A stretch of DNA of 64,000 nucleotides from contig CAMZCM010000002.1 in assembly GCA_947305005.1 (NCBI GenBank), positions 124,001-188,000 on the forward strand. Direction: 5' to 3'. Under the pieces are notes generated by a model. It had not been told where the DNA came from. It searched no databases and was given only the letters and a program-made list of their open reading frames with translations. Both the position numbers and the translations under genes were made by a program. Positions 41,548 to 51,600 of the stretch are shown in pieces. This DNA is from an uncultured Prevotellaceae bacterium. Its GTDB lineage: Bacteria; Bacteroidota; Bacteroidia; Bacteroidales; Bacteroidaceae. Position 1 is the first letter of the stretch. Each line of letters begins with the position of its first letter.

Positions 41548-42297
41548 TTACTTGGTTGCTAAATACATCGTTGATAATCCGAAGGTGAAACGCTTGAACT
41601 GCACTTCGCTGAAACCGCAACGACGAAGCATCGGAGCGAGGATTTCGGCCTGTGGAAATGCCTCCATTGTGCGGGGCAGGTAGGTGTAGGCGCTGTCGTC
41701 GTGGCTAATGAGACGACCGATAAAAGGCATCACCGTGTGGGCGTAGATATTGAACAGCTGCTTCATGGGGAAGCGAGGTGGGGTGGTGAGCTCTACCAAC
41801 ATCAGGTGTCCTCCGGGCTTCAGTACGCGGCACATCTCACGCAGTCCGGCTTCGAGGTCCTCGAAGTTACGGGCACCATATGAGACGGTAACGGCATCGA
41901 AGCTATTGTCATCGAAGGAGAGGTCGGTGCAGTCATCTTTCGAGAAATAGATGACGTTGTCAAGGCCTGCAGCCTTCACCTTTTCGCGTCCCACTTCCAT
42001 CATCCCCTCGCTGATATCCACGCCGATGATACGATCAGGGTCGAGGCGTCGGGCGGCAAGAAGAGCGAAGTCACCTGTGCCTGTGGCGATGTCCAGTATC
42101 ACCTGTGGCGCAAAGGGCTTCAACGCGTCAATAGCCTTACGGCGCCAGCGTCTGTCTATGCCGAGAGAGAGCGTGTGGTTGAGGCGGTCATAGGTAGGGG
42201 CGATGTGGTTGAACATCGCTGCGATAGCGGACTCTCCCCCCGCCCTCCCTATCAGGGAGGGAGCATAATGTGTTGGAGAATATGTGTTCCTATTCAT
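41548..42297 (-). CDS. menG: Demethylmenaquinone methyltransferase
   Basis: 249 aa; [68 protein letters not shown]-term [12 protein letters not shown] insert. Confidence 0.95.
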   Translation of the reverse strand: MNRNTYSPTHYAPSLIGRAGGESAIAAMFNHIAPTYDRLNHTLSLGIDRRWRRKAIDALKPFAPQVILDIATGTGDFALLAARRLDPDRIIGVDISEGMMEVGREKVKAAGLDNVIYFSKDDCTDLSFDDNSFDAVTVSYGARNFEDLEAGLREMCRVLKPGGHLMLVELTTPPRFPMKQLFNIYAHTVMPFIGRLISHDDSAYTYLPRTMEAFPQAEILAPMLRRCGFSEVQFKRFTFGLSTMYLATK

Positions 42298-42357
42298 GTC
42301 CGCTATTCTTGGAAGGTATATACTCCCCTCCTTTAGGGAGGGGATGGGGGGTGAGTC
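42230..42357. repeat. Palindromic element pair, purC-menG junction
   Basis: gactctccccccgccctccctatcagggagggag and actcccctcctttagggaggggatggggggtgagtc. Confidence 0.93.
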
Positions 42358-43302
42358 TTATTTCTGAAGCCAAGCTTCTACGTTCTTCTCAATGCGCTCA
42401 GCGACATCTGCTTCGGTGGCAGCTTTCTCAAACTTCTCGCCTACGATGTGCTCGTAGAGCTCGATATAGCGGTCGCTGATGCTGTTGACGAATTCGTCAG
42501 TCAGTTCCGGCATCACATCGCCCGGACGGTTCATGAAGTTGTGGTCAATGAGCCACTGACGCACAAACTCCTTGGAGAGTTGGCGCTGAGGCTCACCTTT
42601 CTCGAACTTCTCCTCATAGCCATCGGCGTAGAAGTAGCGGCTGCTGTCAGGTGTGTGAATCTCGTCGATGAGGATCACCTTGCCGTCGCGCTTGCCGAAT
42701 TCATACTTAGTATCCACGAGGATGAGGCCTTTCTTGGCGGCAATCTCAGTCCCGCGCTGGAAGAGGGCACGTGTGTAGCGCTCCATGACCTCATAGTCCT
42801 CAGCGCTCACGATACCCTGTGCGATAATCTCCTCCTTGGAGATGTTCTCGTCGTGACCCTCGTCGGCCTTAGTGGTCGGAGTGATGATGGGCTCGGGGAA
42901 ACGCTCGTTCTCACGCATACCCTCAGGCAGCTTCACGCCACAGAGCTCACGGCAGCCGTTCTTATACTCGCGCCAAGCGGAGCCTGTGAGGTAGCCACGG
43001 ATAATCATCTCTACGCGGAAGCCCTCAGCCTTCAGACCTACGGTGACCATGGGGTCGGGTGTAGCAAGCTTCCAGTTGGGGACGATGTCTGCGGTGGCAT
43101 CGAGGAAGCTGGCTGCAATCTGGTTCAGCACCTGTCCCTTGAAGGGAATACCTTTCGGCAGCACTACGTCGAAGGCCGAGATGCGGTCGGTGGCGACCAT
43201 CACCATGATGTCGTCATTGATGTTATACACGTCGCGTACTTTACCATGATATACGCTTTTCTGTCCGGGAAAACGGAACTCAGTTTTTGTTAATGCTTTC
43301 AT
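42358..43302 (-). CDS. purC: Phosphoribosylaminoimidazole-succinocarboxamide synthase
   Basis: ORF 42358..43341, likely start MKALTKTEF at 43302; [52 protein letters not shown]. Confidence 0.95.
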   Translation of the reverse strand: MKALTKTEFRFPGQKSVYHGKVRDVYNINDDIMVMVATDRISAFDVVLPKGIPFKGQVLNQIAASFLDATADIVPNWKLATPDPMVTVGLKAEGFRVEMIIRGYLTGSAWREYKNGCRELCGVKLPEGMRENERFPEPIITPTTKADEGHDENISKEEIIAQGIVSAEDYEVMERYTRALFQRGTEIAAKKGLILVDTKYEFGKRDGKVILIDEIHTPDSSRYFYADGYEEKFEKGEPQRQLSKEFVRQWLIDHNFMNRPGDVMPELTDEFVNSISDRYIELYEHIVGEKFEKAATEADVAERIEKNVEAWLQK

Positions 43303-44266
43303 TGTCGTTATGGTTATCTTTGTTATCTTGCTCTTTCTCATAATGATCGTACGCCTCCACGATGCGTGTCACCAGTTTGTGGCGTACGATATCTTTCTGG
43401 TTGAGTCGAATGACGGCGATGCCCTCCACATCCTGAAGAATCTTGAGTGCCTCCACGAGTCCGCTCTTCTGGGTTCGGGGAAGGTCAATCTGTGTCATGT
43501 CGCCTGTTACAATCATCTTCGTATTCATGCCCATGCGGGTGAGGAACATCTTGATTTGGGCAGGCGTGGTGTTCTGTGCCTCGTCGAGAATTACGACAGC
43601 ATCGTTCAGCGTTCGGCCACGCATGAAGGCGAGCGGGGCAATCTGAATGACGTTCTGCTCCATCATCTCATTCAGCTTCTGTCGTGGAATCATATCTTCC
43701 AGTGCATCGTAGAGCGGCTGCAGATACGGATCTATCTTATCCTTCATGTCACCAGGCAGGAAACCGAGTTTCTCACCCGCTTCCACGGCAGGGCGGGAGA
43801 GGATGATGCGTCGCACTTCTTTGTTCTTCAGCGAACGAACGGCGAGCGCGATACTCGTGTAGGTCTTACCCGAGCCGGCCGGACCGATGGCAAACACCAT
43901 ATCGTGCTTGTCGAAAGCGTGAACCAGTCGTTGCTGATTCTCGCTGCGGGCCGTGATGGGCTTGCCCGTCACGCTGAAGACGATGGCGCCACTGATGCCG
44001 TCGCGCCGTGTGTGTTCACCTTTAATAATATGCAGGATGTCTTCTTCGCTCAGACTATTGTACTTATTACAATGTGTCTGCAGCCGTTCTATGCTTTCCT
44101 CAAAAGAGCACAATTCCTCTTCATCGCCCATGACTTTGATGACATTGCCTCGGGCTACGATGCGCATTTTCGGGTAAAGTGCCTTGAGCATTTGCATGTT
44201 GGTGTTGTTGACACCATAAAAGATGACGGGGTCAGCTTCCTCAAGGATGAAGTGTTTTTCTGTCAT
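43280..44266 (-). CDS. PhoH family ATPase
   Basis: 328 aa; [72 protein letters not shown]. Confidence 0.96.
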   Translation of the reverse strand: MTEKHFILEEADPVIFYGVNNTNMQMLKALYPKMRIVARGNVIKVMGDEEELCSFEESIERLQTHCNKYNSLSEEDILHIIKGEHTRRDGISGAIVFSVTGKPITARSENQQRLVHAFDKHDMVFAIGPAGSGKTYTSIALAVRSLKNKEVRRIILSRPAVEAGEKLGFLPGDMKDKIDPYLQPLYDALEDMIPRQKLNEMMEQNVIQIAPLAFMRGRTLNDAVVILDEAQNTTPAQIKMFLTRMGMNTKMIVTGDMTQIDLPRTQKSGLVEALKILQDVEGIAVIRLNQKDIVRHKLVTRIVEAYDHYEKEQDNKDNHNDNESINKN

Positions 44267-44286
44267 TCGTTATTCTTTTTCGGGTG

Positions 44287-44294
44287 CAAAGATA
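44287..44294 (-). promoter_or_regulatory. -7 box TATCTTTG upstream of the PhoH gene
   Basis: caaagata on plus strand. Confidence 0.62.
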
Positions 44295-44358
44295 CGATTT
44301 TTCGTCTGCAAAGTAGCAAAGAGCTTGAGAAAAATGTGTGTAGTTCATCTATTTTATG

Positions 44359-44366
44359 TAACTTTG
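44359..44366 (+). promoter_or_regulatory. -7 box TAACTTTG upstream of the DUF5715 gene
   Basis: taactttg. Confidence 0.62.
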
Positions 44367-44391
44367 TGCCCGAATTCATAAAAAGTAAGTT

Positions 44392-45198
44392 TTGTTTAGA
44401 CTCAAGAAGAAACATTTTCTGCAGGGAGTATGCGCCATTGTACTGGTGCTTTTTGTTATCCGACTCTTTGTTCCCGATGTGACCGCATCGCAAGGGGAAC
44501 CCGTTGCTGAAGCTGATTCTACGATTGTTGAGACCAACGATACGGTGGCTCCAGTAGAGATTGTGAAGTTGGAAAAGTCAGGTGTGCTTAGTACCAATCC
44601 GCTTCCCCGTCTGGATTTCAGTCATCGTCATTCGATCCGTAGTGTACCTTCCTATCGCAACAGCTTCCCTGATTTGCAGGAAGTGCAATATCCCGCAGCT
44701 ATCGCAAGTGGCGTGCCGCCAGTCCAGAACCGCGAGGAGGCTGAGCGACGTAAGAAAGACCTACTCTTTATAGGCGCGAATCCATATTATCAGATGGACC
44801 CGGCTATGAGTCGCAGTATTCCTTATTTGGTTCCTAAAGCCAGTCACTTGTTGCAACACATTGGGCGTCGTTTCCTGGATTCTTTAGCCGTTAAGGGCAT
44901 TCCTTTACACACCATTATTGTTACCAGTGTGTTGCGTACTGAGGACGATGTTCGTCGCTTGCGCCGTATCAACGGTAATGCTTCCGAACAGAGTTGTCAT
45001 CGCTTCGGAACGACCTTTGATATCTCTTATAATCGTTATCACACCGTTGCGCCGCCTGAAGACCCCGACCGTCGTGCCGTCCGTAACGACTCCCTCAAGT
45101 TTATCCTCTCTGAAGTGCTTCGCGACATCCGCGAAGAGGGGCTTTGTTATGTGAAGTACGAAGTGAAGCAAGGCTGTTTTCATGTAACGGTGCGGTGA
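44392..45198 (+). CDS. DUF5715 family protein, apparent TTG start
   Basis: 268 aa; N-term TM; KASHLLQHIGRRFLDSLAVKGIPLHTIIVTSVLRTEDDVRRLRRINGNASEQSCHRFGTTFDISY; codon at 44392 is ttg. Confidence 0.75.
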   Translation: MFRLKKKHFLQGVCAIVLVLFVIRLFVPDVTASQGEPVAEADSTIVETNDTVAPVEIVKLEKSGVLSTNPLPRLDFSHRHSIRSVPSYRNSFPDLQEVQYPAAIASGVPPVQNREEAERRKKDLLFIGANPYYQMDPAMSRSIPYLVPKASHLLQHIGRRFLDSLAVKGIPLHTIIVTSVLRTEDDVRRLRRINGNASEQSCHRFGTTFDISYNRYHTVAPPEDPDRRAVRNDSLKFILSEVLRDIREEGLCYVKYEVKQGCFHVTVR

Positions 45199-45238
45199 CA
45201 GATTAACAGATTAACACATTAACAGATTAACAGGTTAA
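45199..45238. repeat. 8-bp tandem repeat (CAGATTAA x5)
   Basis: cagattaa cagattaa cacattaa cagattaa caggttaa directly after the DUF5715 stop. Confidence 0.95.
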
Positions 45239-45249
45239 TGCATCTTAAA

Positions 45250-45281
45250 AACCGCAAGAGGCCGTAAACCCTTTTGCGGTT
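45250..45281 (+). terminator. Hairpin after the DUF5715 gene
   Basis: aaccgcaa...ttgcggtt. Confidence 0.55.
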
Positions 45282-45345
45282 GTTTGGTCGTAAAAGTGTA
45301 ATTCAATCAACAATAAACTTTTACACTTTAATCATTTCACTCATT

Positions 45346-45891
45346 ATGAAGAAGACAATTATCTATTTGATGACCATCGCTGCCATGACTTTCGGCAGCA
45401 TTGACAAAGCATGTGCTCAGGATAACGATCGCGAGAGCCGTCGCGCAGAATTCCAAGCCCGTCAGACTGAGCGCCTGATCAAGGACCTGAAGCTCACAGA
45501 CGAACAGAAAGCGAAGTTTGAACCCATCTATCAGAACTATCAGAAAGAGCTGGCCTCTTTGTTCCAGCAGCGCCAAGAGACCAATAACGAGAATGAAAAG
45601 GAGCTGACAGATGCTGCAGCTACTGCACGCCTGCAGGAAATCTTTAACCGTCAGGCCGAACAGATTCAGCAATCCCAGCAGCGTCTGGATATCCAGAAGA
45701 AGTATTGCGCTGAACTGTCTTCCATCCTCACTCCCCAGCAGCTTCTGCGCGTGTTCCAGCCCCAGCAGAACCGTAATCGCAACAACCAGCAAGGCAATCG
45801 TGGCGGACGTGGACAAGGTGGTCCTCGTGGCGGCTTTGGCGGCGGCTTCGGTGGCCCAGAAGGAGGCTTTGGTGGCCCCGGTGGCTTCTAA
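45346..45891 (+). CDS. Secreted Spy/CpxP-like or DUF4890-like protein with Gly-rich tail
   Basis: Met at 45346 (MKKTIIYLMTIAAM) gives a signal peptide; RLIKDLKLTDEQKAKFEPIYQNYQKEL; GGFGGGFGGPEGGFGGPGGF tail. Confidence 0.65.
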   Translation: MKKTIIYLMTIAAMTFGSIDKACAQDNDRESRRAEFQARQTERLIKDLKLTDEQKAKFEPIYQNYQKELASLFQQRQETNNENEKELTDAAATARLQEIFNRQAEQIQQSQQRLDIQKKYCAELSSILTPQQLLRVFQPQQNRNRNNQQGNRGGRGQGGPRGGFGGGFGGPEGGFGGPGGF

Positions 45892-45910
45892 ATTCCATTC
45901 CTCTATATTT

Positions 45911-45994
45911 TATGTTCCCAATTTGTGAACGTATGTTCTGAATTTATGAATATATGTTCTCAAATTGGGAATATACGTTTCCAAATTATAAACA
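45911..45994. repeat. 21-bp tandem repeat x4 (TATGTTCNNAATTTNTGAANA)
   Basis: Four contiguous 21-bp units aligned by eye. Confidence 0.92.
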
Positions 45995-46159
45995 TAAAAC
46001 CACCTGTATTCTAAAATCATTTTTTTTACTATGTTCGGTTTGATGAAAGAAGAAGCTTTTAAGATTTTTCTTTTCTTAGAAAAAGTGTGACGTTTTTTTT
46101 GTTGTTCAAACAATTTACTGTAACTTCGCGGCGTATTCACTTTATTAAACCTAATTAAT

Positions 46160-48538
46160 ATGAAAAAATTCTACGCTTTTCTTGTTGCCTTGTTCGCCTT
46201 ATTCGGTGTGGCACAGGCACAAACAATTACATTTGATGCGACCACAGACGTGTACGGGACTGATAAGTCCAAGACAGGTGCTATGTCCATTGAAAAAGAT
46301 GGAATTACGATAGCTATCACGGGTGGTACTTTGGCTAATACCACTGATTATCGTATTTACAAGAACCAGACAATCACGATTTCGTCAACTAGTGCCATTG
46401 AAAGCATTGTGTTTACTTGTACGGCAAGCGGTACTTCCCAGTATGGTCCTGGCTGTTTCGAGGCGCAGGTTGGTTATTCCTATGATGGTACTACGGGAAC
46501 TTGGTCAGGCTCTGCAGTTTCTGTAACATTTAAGGCTTCTACCAATCAGGTTCGTGCTAAGTCCATTGAGGTGACGTTAAAGAACTCTGACCCAAACTAT
46601 GTTAAAACTCCGAAGATTACACCTGCAACGGGCACCTATTATGAAGCTCAGGAGGTGACGATTGAGAAGGAGGATGGTACGAGGGTCTTCTATACTCTTG
46701 ACGGTACAGAACCTACAGCATCGAGCACAGCCTATACAGAACCCTTCACTGTGGAGGCTACCACGACCGTAAAAGCAATCGCTTTCAAAGGTGAGAATAA
46801 GAGCGAGATAGCTGAGAGCATCATCACCATTGCTGAGTTGTCGGCCAAGACCATTGCTGAAGTGTTAGCTGCTGGCGCTGGTGAAGCAAAAACTTCTGCT
46901 ACGGTGGTGGCAGTCGCTAGTACAGGTGTGTTGTTGCAGGATGCAACAGGCTTCATCTTTAAATATACTGGCGGAGTTCCTGAGGTGGAGATAGGTGACG
47001 TGGTAACTGTGTCAGGTCCTACCTCTGAATATGGCGGACGTATCCAGTTCACCGAAAATGGAACGATGACGAAGACGGGTACGGCAGACGTTACCTATCC
47101 TGATCCCACTGTTCTTGACGCTACCGCCTTTGATGCCCTTGTTGGCAATATTGAAGTGAAGTATGTGGAAGTCAGTGGTGCCATTTCAAGCGTCGGCAAT
47201 TATAATAATTTCAAAATAACAGGTGCAAAGAATACGGGTTCGGTCATCGCTACAGCTGATAAGCTCGGTCTATTGGAAAAGGATGCACCTGTAACGATTA
47301 CGGGTTACTTCATCTATGTAACGGGAACTAGTACGAAGTATGGCACGATTATTGCCACTAAGATAGAACTTCCAGAAGTCGTTTACACGGAATACAATAC
47401 CCTTGCTGACGTAAAGGCAGCTGCTCCTGCCGATGAGGCCTCTGCTATTTATGCTCAGTTGAATATCACCGACATGCTGGTCAGCTACGTGAATGGTCAG
47501 AGTGTCTATCTCTTCGATGGCACCGACGGTATGCTCGTATTTGGTACCAATAGCAAGAATTTGAAGACTGGTGATAAGATTAGCGGCGCTATCAAAGGTA
47601 AACTCTACAAGCGCTATGGCAATACACAGCTGGCAGTGACCGCCTATGATGTGACGGTTAGTTCTTCTGGAAATACTGTTGAGCCACAGGTTGTTAACCC
47701 TGTAGCTTTCAATGCGAATGGTGCCGCATACGAGAATGAGCTGATTACGCTTCAGGGGCTTGTTCCCAATGCTGAGGCGCTGGCAGATAAACTCATTACC
47801 TTTAGCTATGAGGATGATGACGAGGGTGAGAAATACACCTTCACCGTTCGTGATAACTTCGGTGTTGCAGCAAGTATTGCATTCAATAAGACTGCAGCAT
47901 ATAATGTTACCGGTTTCGTCGCTATCTATACGAAAGATGGTGCGACTACCATTCAAATCTATCCTCGTGAGAAAGCTGATATTGATGATGGCGTCGTTTA
48001 TCAGTTCACAGGCGATGGTTCACTCGAGAAGCCCTATACTATTAAGGATGTTCAGAATATGAATTCCGAACATGCATCTGAGGGCGTTTGGGTGAAGGCT
48101 TACATTGTGGGCTACATCAACGGTCAAAGTTTGAATGCTACGACAGCAACCTTCAGTGCTGAGGCTCCAGAAGGCGGTGAAGTGCTGGCAAGCAACCTCC
48201 TTGTTGCCGATGATGCCGGAGCCAACACCTTGGCTGCCATCATTCCTGTAGCTCTTCCGAATAATGCCGATGCCCGTAAAGATCTCAACCTGAAAGACAA
48301 TGCTGGCAAGTTGAGTACTCAGGTTTGGCTCAAAGGTAATATTACGACTTACATGGGCGTTATGGGCTTGAAAGAGGTGAAGGTCTATAGCTTAGATGGC
48401 GTCAACATTGTGGATGGTGTCGCAGGCGTTGAAGCAGCTCCTGTAAATCAGGCTGTTTACACCCTCGATGGCATTCAGGTGAAGGCTCCTAACAAGCCGG
48501 GTCTGTACATTATCGGCGGCAAGCCCTTTATCAAATAA
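46160..48538 (+). CDS. Large secreted protein with chitobiase-like and OB-fold (DUF6359/DUF5689-like) domains
   Basis: 792 aa; signal peptide; VFYTLDGTEPTASSTAYTEPF; TGVLLQDATGFIFKYTGGVPEVEIGDVVTVSG; C-term VYTLDGIQVKAPNKPGLYIIGGKPFIK. Confidence 0.7.
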   Translation: MKKFYAFLVALFALFGVAQAQTITFDATTDVYGTDKSKTGAMSIEKDGITIAITGGTLANTTDYRIYKNQTITISSTSAIESIVFTCTASGTSQYGPGCFEAQVGYSYDGTTGTWSGSAVSVTFKASTNQVRAKSIEVTLKNSDPNYVKTPKITPATGTYYEAQEVTIEKEDGTRVFYTLDGTEPTASSTAYTEPFTVEATTTVKAIAFKGENKSEIAESIITIAELSAKTIAEVLAAGAGEAKTSATVVAVASTGVLLQDATGFIFKYTGGVPEVEIGDVVTVSGPTSEYGGRIQFTENGTMTKTGTADVTYPDPTVLDATAFDALVGNIEVKYVEVSGAISSVGNYNNFKITGAKNTGSVIATADKLGLLEKDAPVTITGYFIYVTGTSTKYGTIIATKIELPEVVYTEYNTLADVKAAAPADEASAIYAQLNITDMLVSYVNGQSVYLFDGTDGMLVFGTNSKNLKTGDKISGAIKGKLYKRYGNTQLAVTAYDVTVSSSGNTVEPQVVNPVAFNANGAAYENELITLQGLVPNAEALADKLITFSYEDDDEGEKYTFTVRDNFGVAASIAFNKTAAYNVTGFVAIYTKDGATTIQIYPREKADIDDGVVYQFTGDGSLEKPYTIKDVQNMNSEHASEGVWVKAYIVGYINGQSLNATTATFSAEAPEGGEVLASNLLVADDAGANTLAAIIPVALPNNADARKDLNLKDNAGKLSTQVWLKGNITTYMGVMGLKEVKVYSLDGVNIVDGVAGVEAAPVNQAVYTLDGIQVKAPNKPGLYIIGGKPFIK

Positions 48539-48566
48539 GTGTAGAATCTTTTTTTTCATAGGAAAG

Positions 48567-48594
48567 GAGCCGGGACTTAGGTCTTGGCTCTTTT
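48567..48594 (+). terminator. Hairpin terminator after the OB-fold protein gene
   Basis: gagcc...ggctc followed by tttt. Confidence 0.65.
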
Positions 48595-48630
48595 CTTGTT
48601 GATAATTTTTGTTGTTCAAGCTTTTTCAAT

Positions 48631-48638
48631 TATCTTTG
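48631..48638 (+). promoter_or_regulatory. -7 box TATCTTTG upstream of the double endonuclease I gene
   Basis: tatctttg. Confidence 0.62.
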
Positions 48639-48689
48639 CCACAGATTTATAGAAAAATCGGGTGATTCATTCAAGTATAAGATGGTGAT

Positions 48690-51600
48690 ATGAAACAGTT
48701 TGTAAGATATATACTTCTTGCCTGCGCATTCTTGATAGCGTGTGCCATGAGTGCGCAAAGTGTTGATCTCGTTTCCTACTATGCTGCAGCCAACGGCAAG
48801 AAGAAAGCAGAGCTGAAGACAGCCATGTATCACATTATTGGTAATCCGGAGACCCAAAGTTATGGCTCACTTTGGTTCTATTATTACCAAACTGACCGTT
48901 TGCCCGATAATCAGGTGATTGACCGCTATAGCAACGTGAAACGTTATTTCAGTGAGAATGACGGAATTGCTGTCAGTGGAATGAACAAAGAACATGGCAT
49001 AGCACAGTCTTGGTGGGGTGGAGGTACTGATACCAAGCAAGGCTGTGACCTGCATCATGTGATGCCCAGTGATATTGAAGCTAATGGTAAGAAGAGCAAC
49101 TATGGAATGGGCGTGGTCACAAGCGTTGATTGGGATAATGGCTCCATCAAGGTCGGAAGCGGTAAAGCTGGTAATAATGGGATTGTTCCGTTGTGGGAGC
49201 CTGCTGATGAGTGGAAGGGCGATTTTGCACGAGCCTATTTCTATATTGTCACTTGCTACGAGGGTGTGTCACTCATTCAGAAACAGGGAGCTAACTCCAT
49301 GCAGGATAATACCTATCCCAAACTGCAGCCTTGGGCCTACCAGCTTTATCTGAAATGGGCAAAAGAAGATCCCGTCAGCGATTTGGAACGAGCACGCAAT
49401 GAGGCTGTCTATCAAATCCAAGGCAATCGCAACCCTTTCATCGATTATCAGACGTTGGCCGAATATATCTGGGGAGATAGCATCGACTATGCTTTCGATG
49501 TAAGCGGAGGACATGGCATCGATCCTATTCCAGGTCCTCAACCTGTGATTCCTGACAGCCTCAGCATGATTCTTGCTGATTTCACAGAACAACCTGCAAC
49601 GGATTATGATTTCACAATCGTCAATGCTCAGGGCGATATTTCCAACGTTTGGGCCAATAGCAAGAATTATGGCATGGTGGCTAATGCTTACAACTTGGGG
49701 AAAACAGGTGATGAATGGCTGATATCGCCCGCTATAGACCTTGCAGAGATGCAGGGTGCTACGTTGGAATTTACTCATGCCACTGGCTACAATGCCACGA
49801 ATGATCCTGCACAGATGTTTGAGGTGCTGGTATCAGCTGATTTTGAGTCTGCCTCAGCTCCCTCGGCTGCTACATGGACAGCACTTCATCCCAATTGGCC
49901 GGAGTCTGTCAGCAGTGGTTATACAAAATTTGTCTCTTCTGGTAAAATCAGTCTTGACGGTTTCGCCGGACAGTGCATCAATGTCGCTTTCCGCTATCAG
50001 GCAGATGCGTCACGCTGTTGGGCATGGGAGGTGAAGGATGTCACTCTCAAAGCAAAACGGAAGACAAAGACCGATAGTATTGCCGACTATTATTCCTCTG
50101 CACAAGGTTTACGAAAGGCGGAGCTGAAAACGGCTCTCCACCATCTTATCCAACCAGCTATGGTGTTGACCTATGGTGGCAAGGGTGAAGGCTATACATG
50201 GTCAGGCTTTGCTAAGACTGATGTACTGCCTGATGGCTATGTACGAGACCGCTACAGCAACATCCAACGCTCGTTCAATGGCTTGCAAGCTGTTGATGGA
50301 ATGAATATTGAGCATATTTGGGCTAACTCTTGGTGGGGACATGTGAAGAACAACGCTTATTGTGATTTGTTCAACCTCTATCCCTCAGATGCCAGTGCTA
50401 ACCAACGCAAGAGCAATAATCCTATTGGCATCGTAGATGGTAGTATCTCCTTTGATAATGGTGTCACGAAAGTAGGAAAGAGTAGCAGCTATCGTACTGA
50501 TAGCCTGATTACGGCATGGGAGCCGGCTGACGAATGGAAAGGCGACTTTGCACGTACCTATTTTTATATGGCTACCGCTTATGAACATATGATCGACTTG
50601 TGGCAGACAACTGAAGGATTGCTAACCGTGGACCCCTCTGCTTCATGGCCGTTAATGCGTCCCTGGGTCTATCAACTGATGCTCGAGTGGGCTAATGCCG
50701 ACCCTGTGGATGATATTGAACGTGAACGTAATGCTGCTATTTATGCTATTCAAGGCAACCGCAACCCATACGTAGATATGCCGCAGTTGGCACAGTATGT
50801 ATGGGGTGACAGCACTGAATACGCCTTTTATATCAATCCATCTGCTACTACGCCTGAATTGTTTGTTCCTCGTCATGGCACCGTGTTAGACTTGGGGCTC
50901 CAGTCTTTGCAGACGGAGATGAATCATAAGATAGCTGTTCGTGGCCGCAACCTCAAAGGTGGTTTGACCGTTCGCGGAGAAGGTGATGGCTTTGAGGTGT
51001 TGCCCACGACGTTCTCTGCCGATGAGATCCAAGCGGGAGCCGCTATTACCGTTCGCCGTACTGCAACCGAAGTGGGCACCTATACTGCCACTCTCACATT
51101 GAGTGATGGGAACGGCCTTACTCATTCTGTGACATTACAGATGGAGGTTATGGATGGTATTCCGGCATACGAGCCTTCCAATATCGTCTGTAGTATTAAT
51201 GAACAGAGCTTCACCGCCCGATGGAAGGATATGGCATTGACGGACGGTGCGACTTATTCTCTTGATGTTTATACGAAAGATGAAGGAGGTACGCGTACGT
51301 CGGTTAGCGGTTTTCCTGTTACCACTACTGACACCGCCTATGTCGTTTCAGGTCTGAAAGCATCTACGACTTACTATTATCAAGTTTCTAATTCATCATT
51401 CAACAGCAATGAAGTGCGAGTAGATATGCCTGCCGTGAAGCCTGTTTTCTCTGTGTCAAAATCTTCTGTCGCACTGACAGCTCTCCCAGAAGAACCTTCA
51501 CGTGAGATGAAACTCTCCGTCACCACACTTGCCTTCTTAAAATATGAGGTCAGTGTCTCCTGTCCTTCTCCTTTTGAAGTGAGTGCTGATGGTGAGAATT

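Noticed and set aside
42448-43293. 281 aa plus-strand ORF
   Set aside because: Antisense to purC; no independent support
44392-44394. TTG start codon of the DUF5715 gene as a special feature
   Set aside because: TTG starts are not rare enough to be notable and the true start is unverified
43310-44482. 390 aa plus-strand ORF
   Set aside because: Antisense to the PhoH-family gene, which has clear conserved motifs
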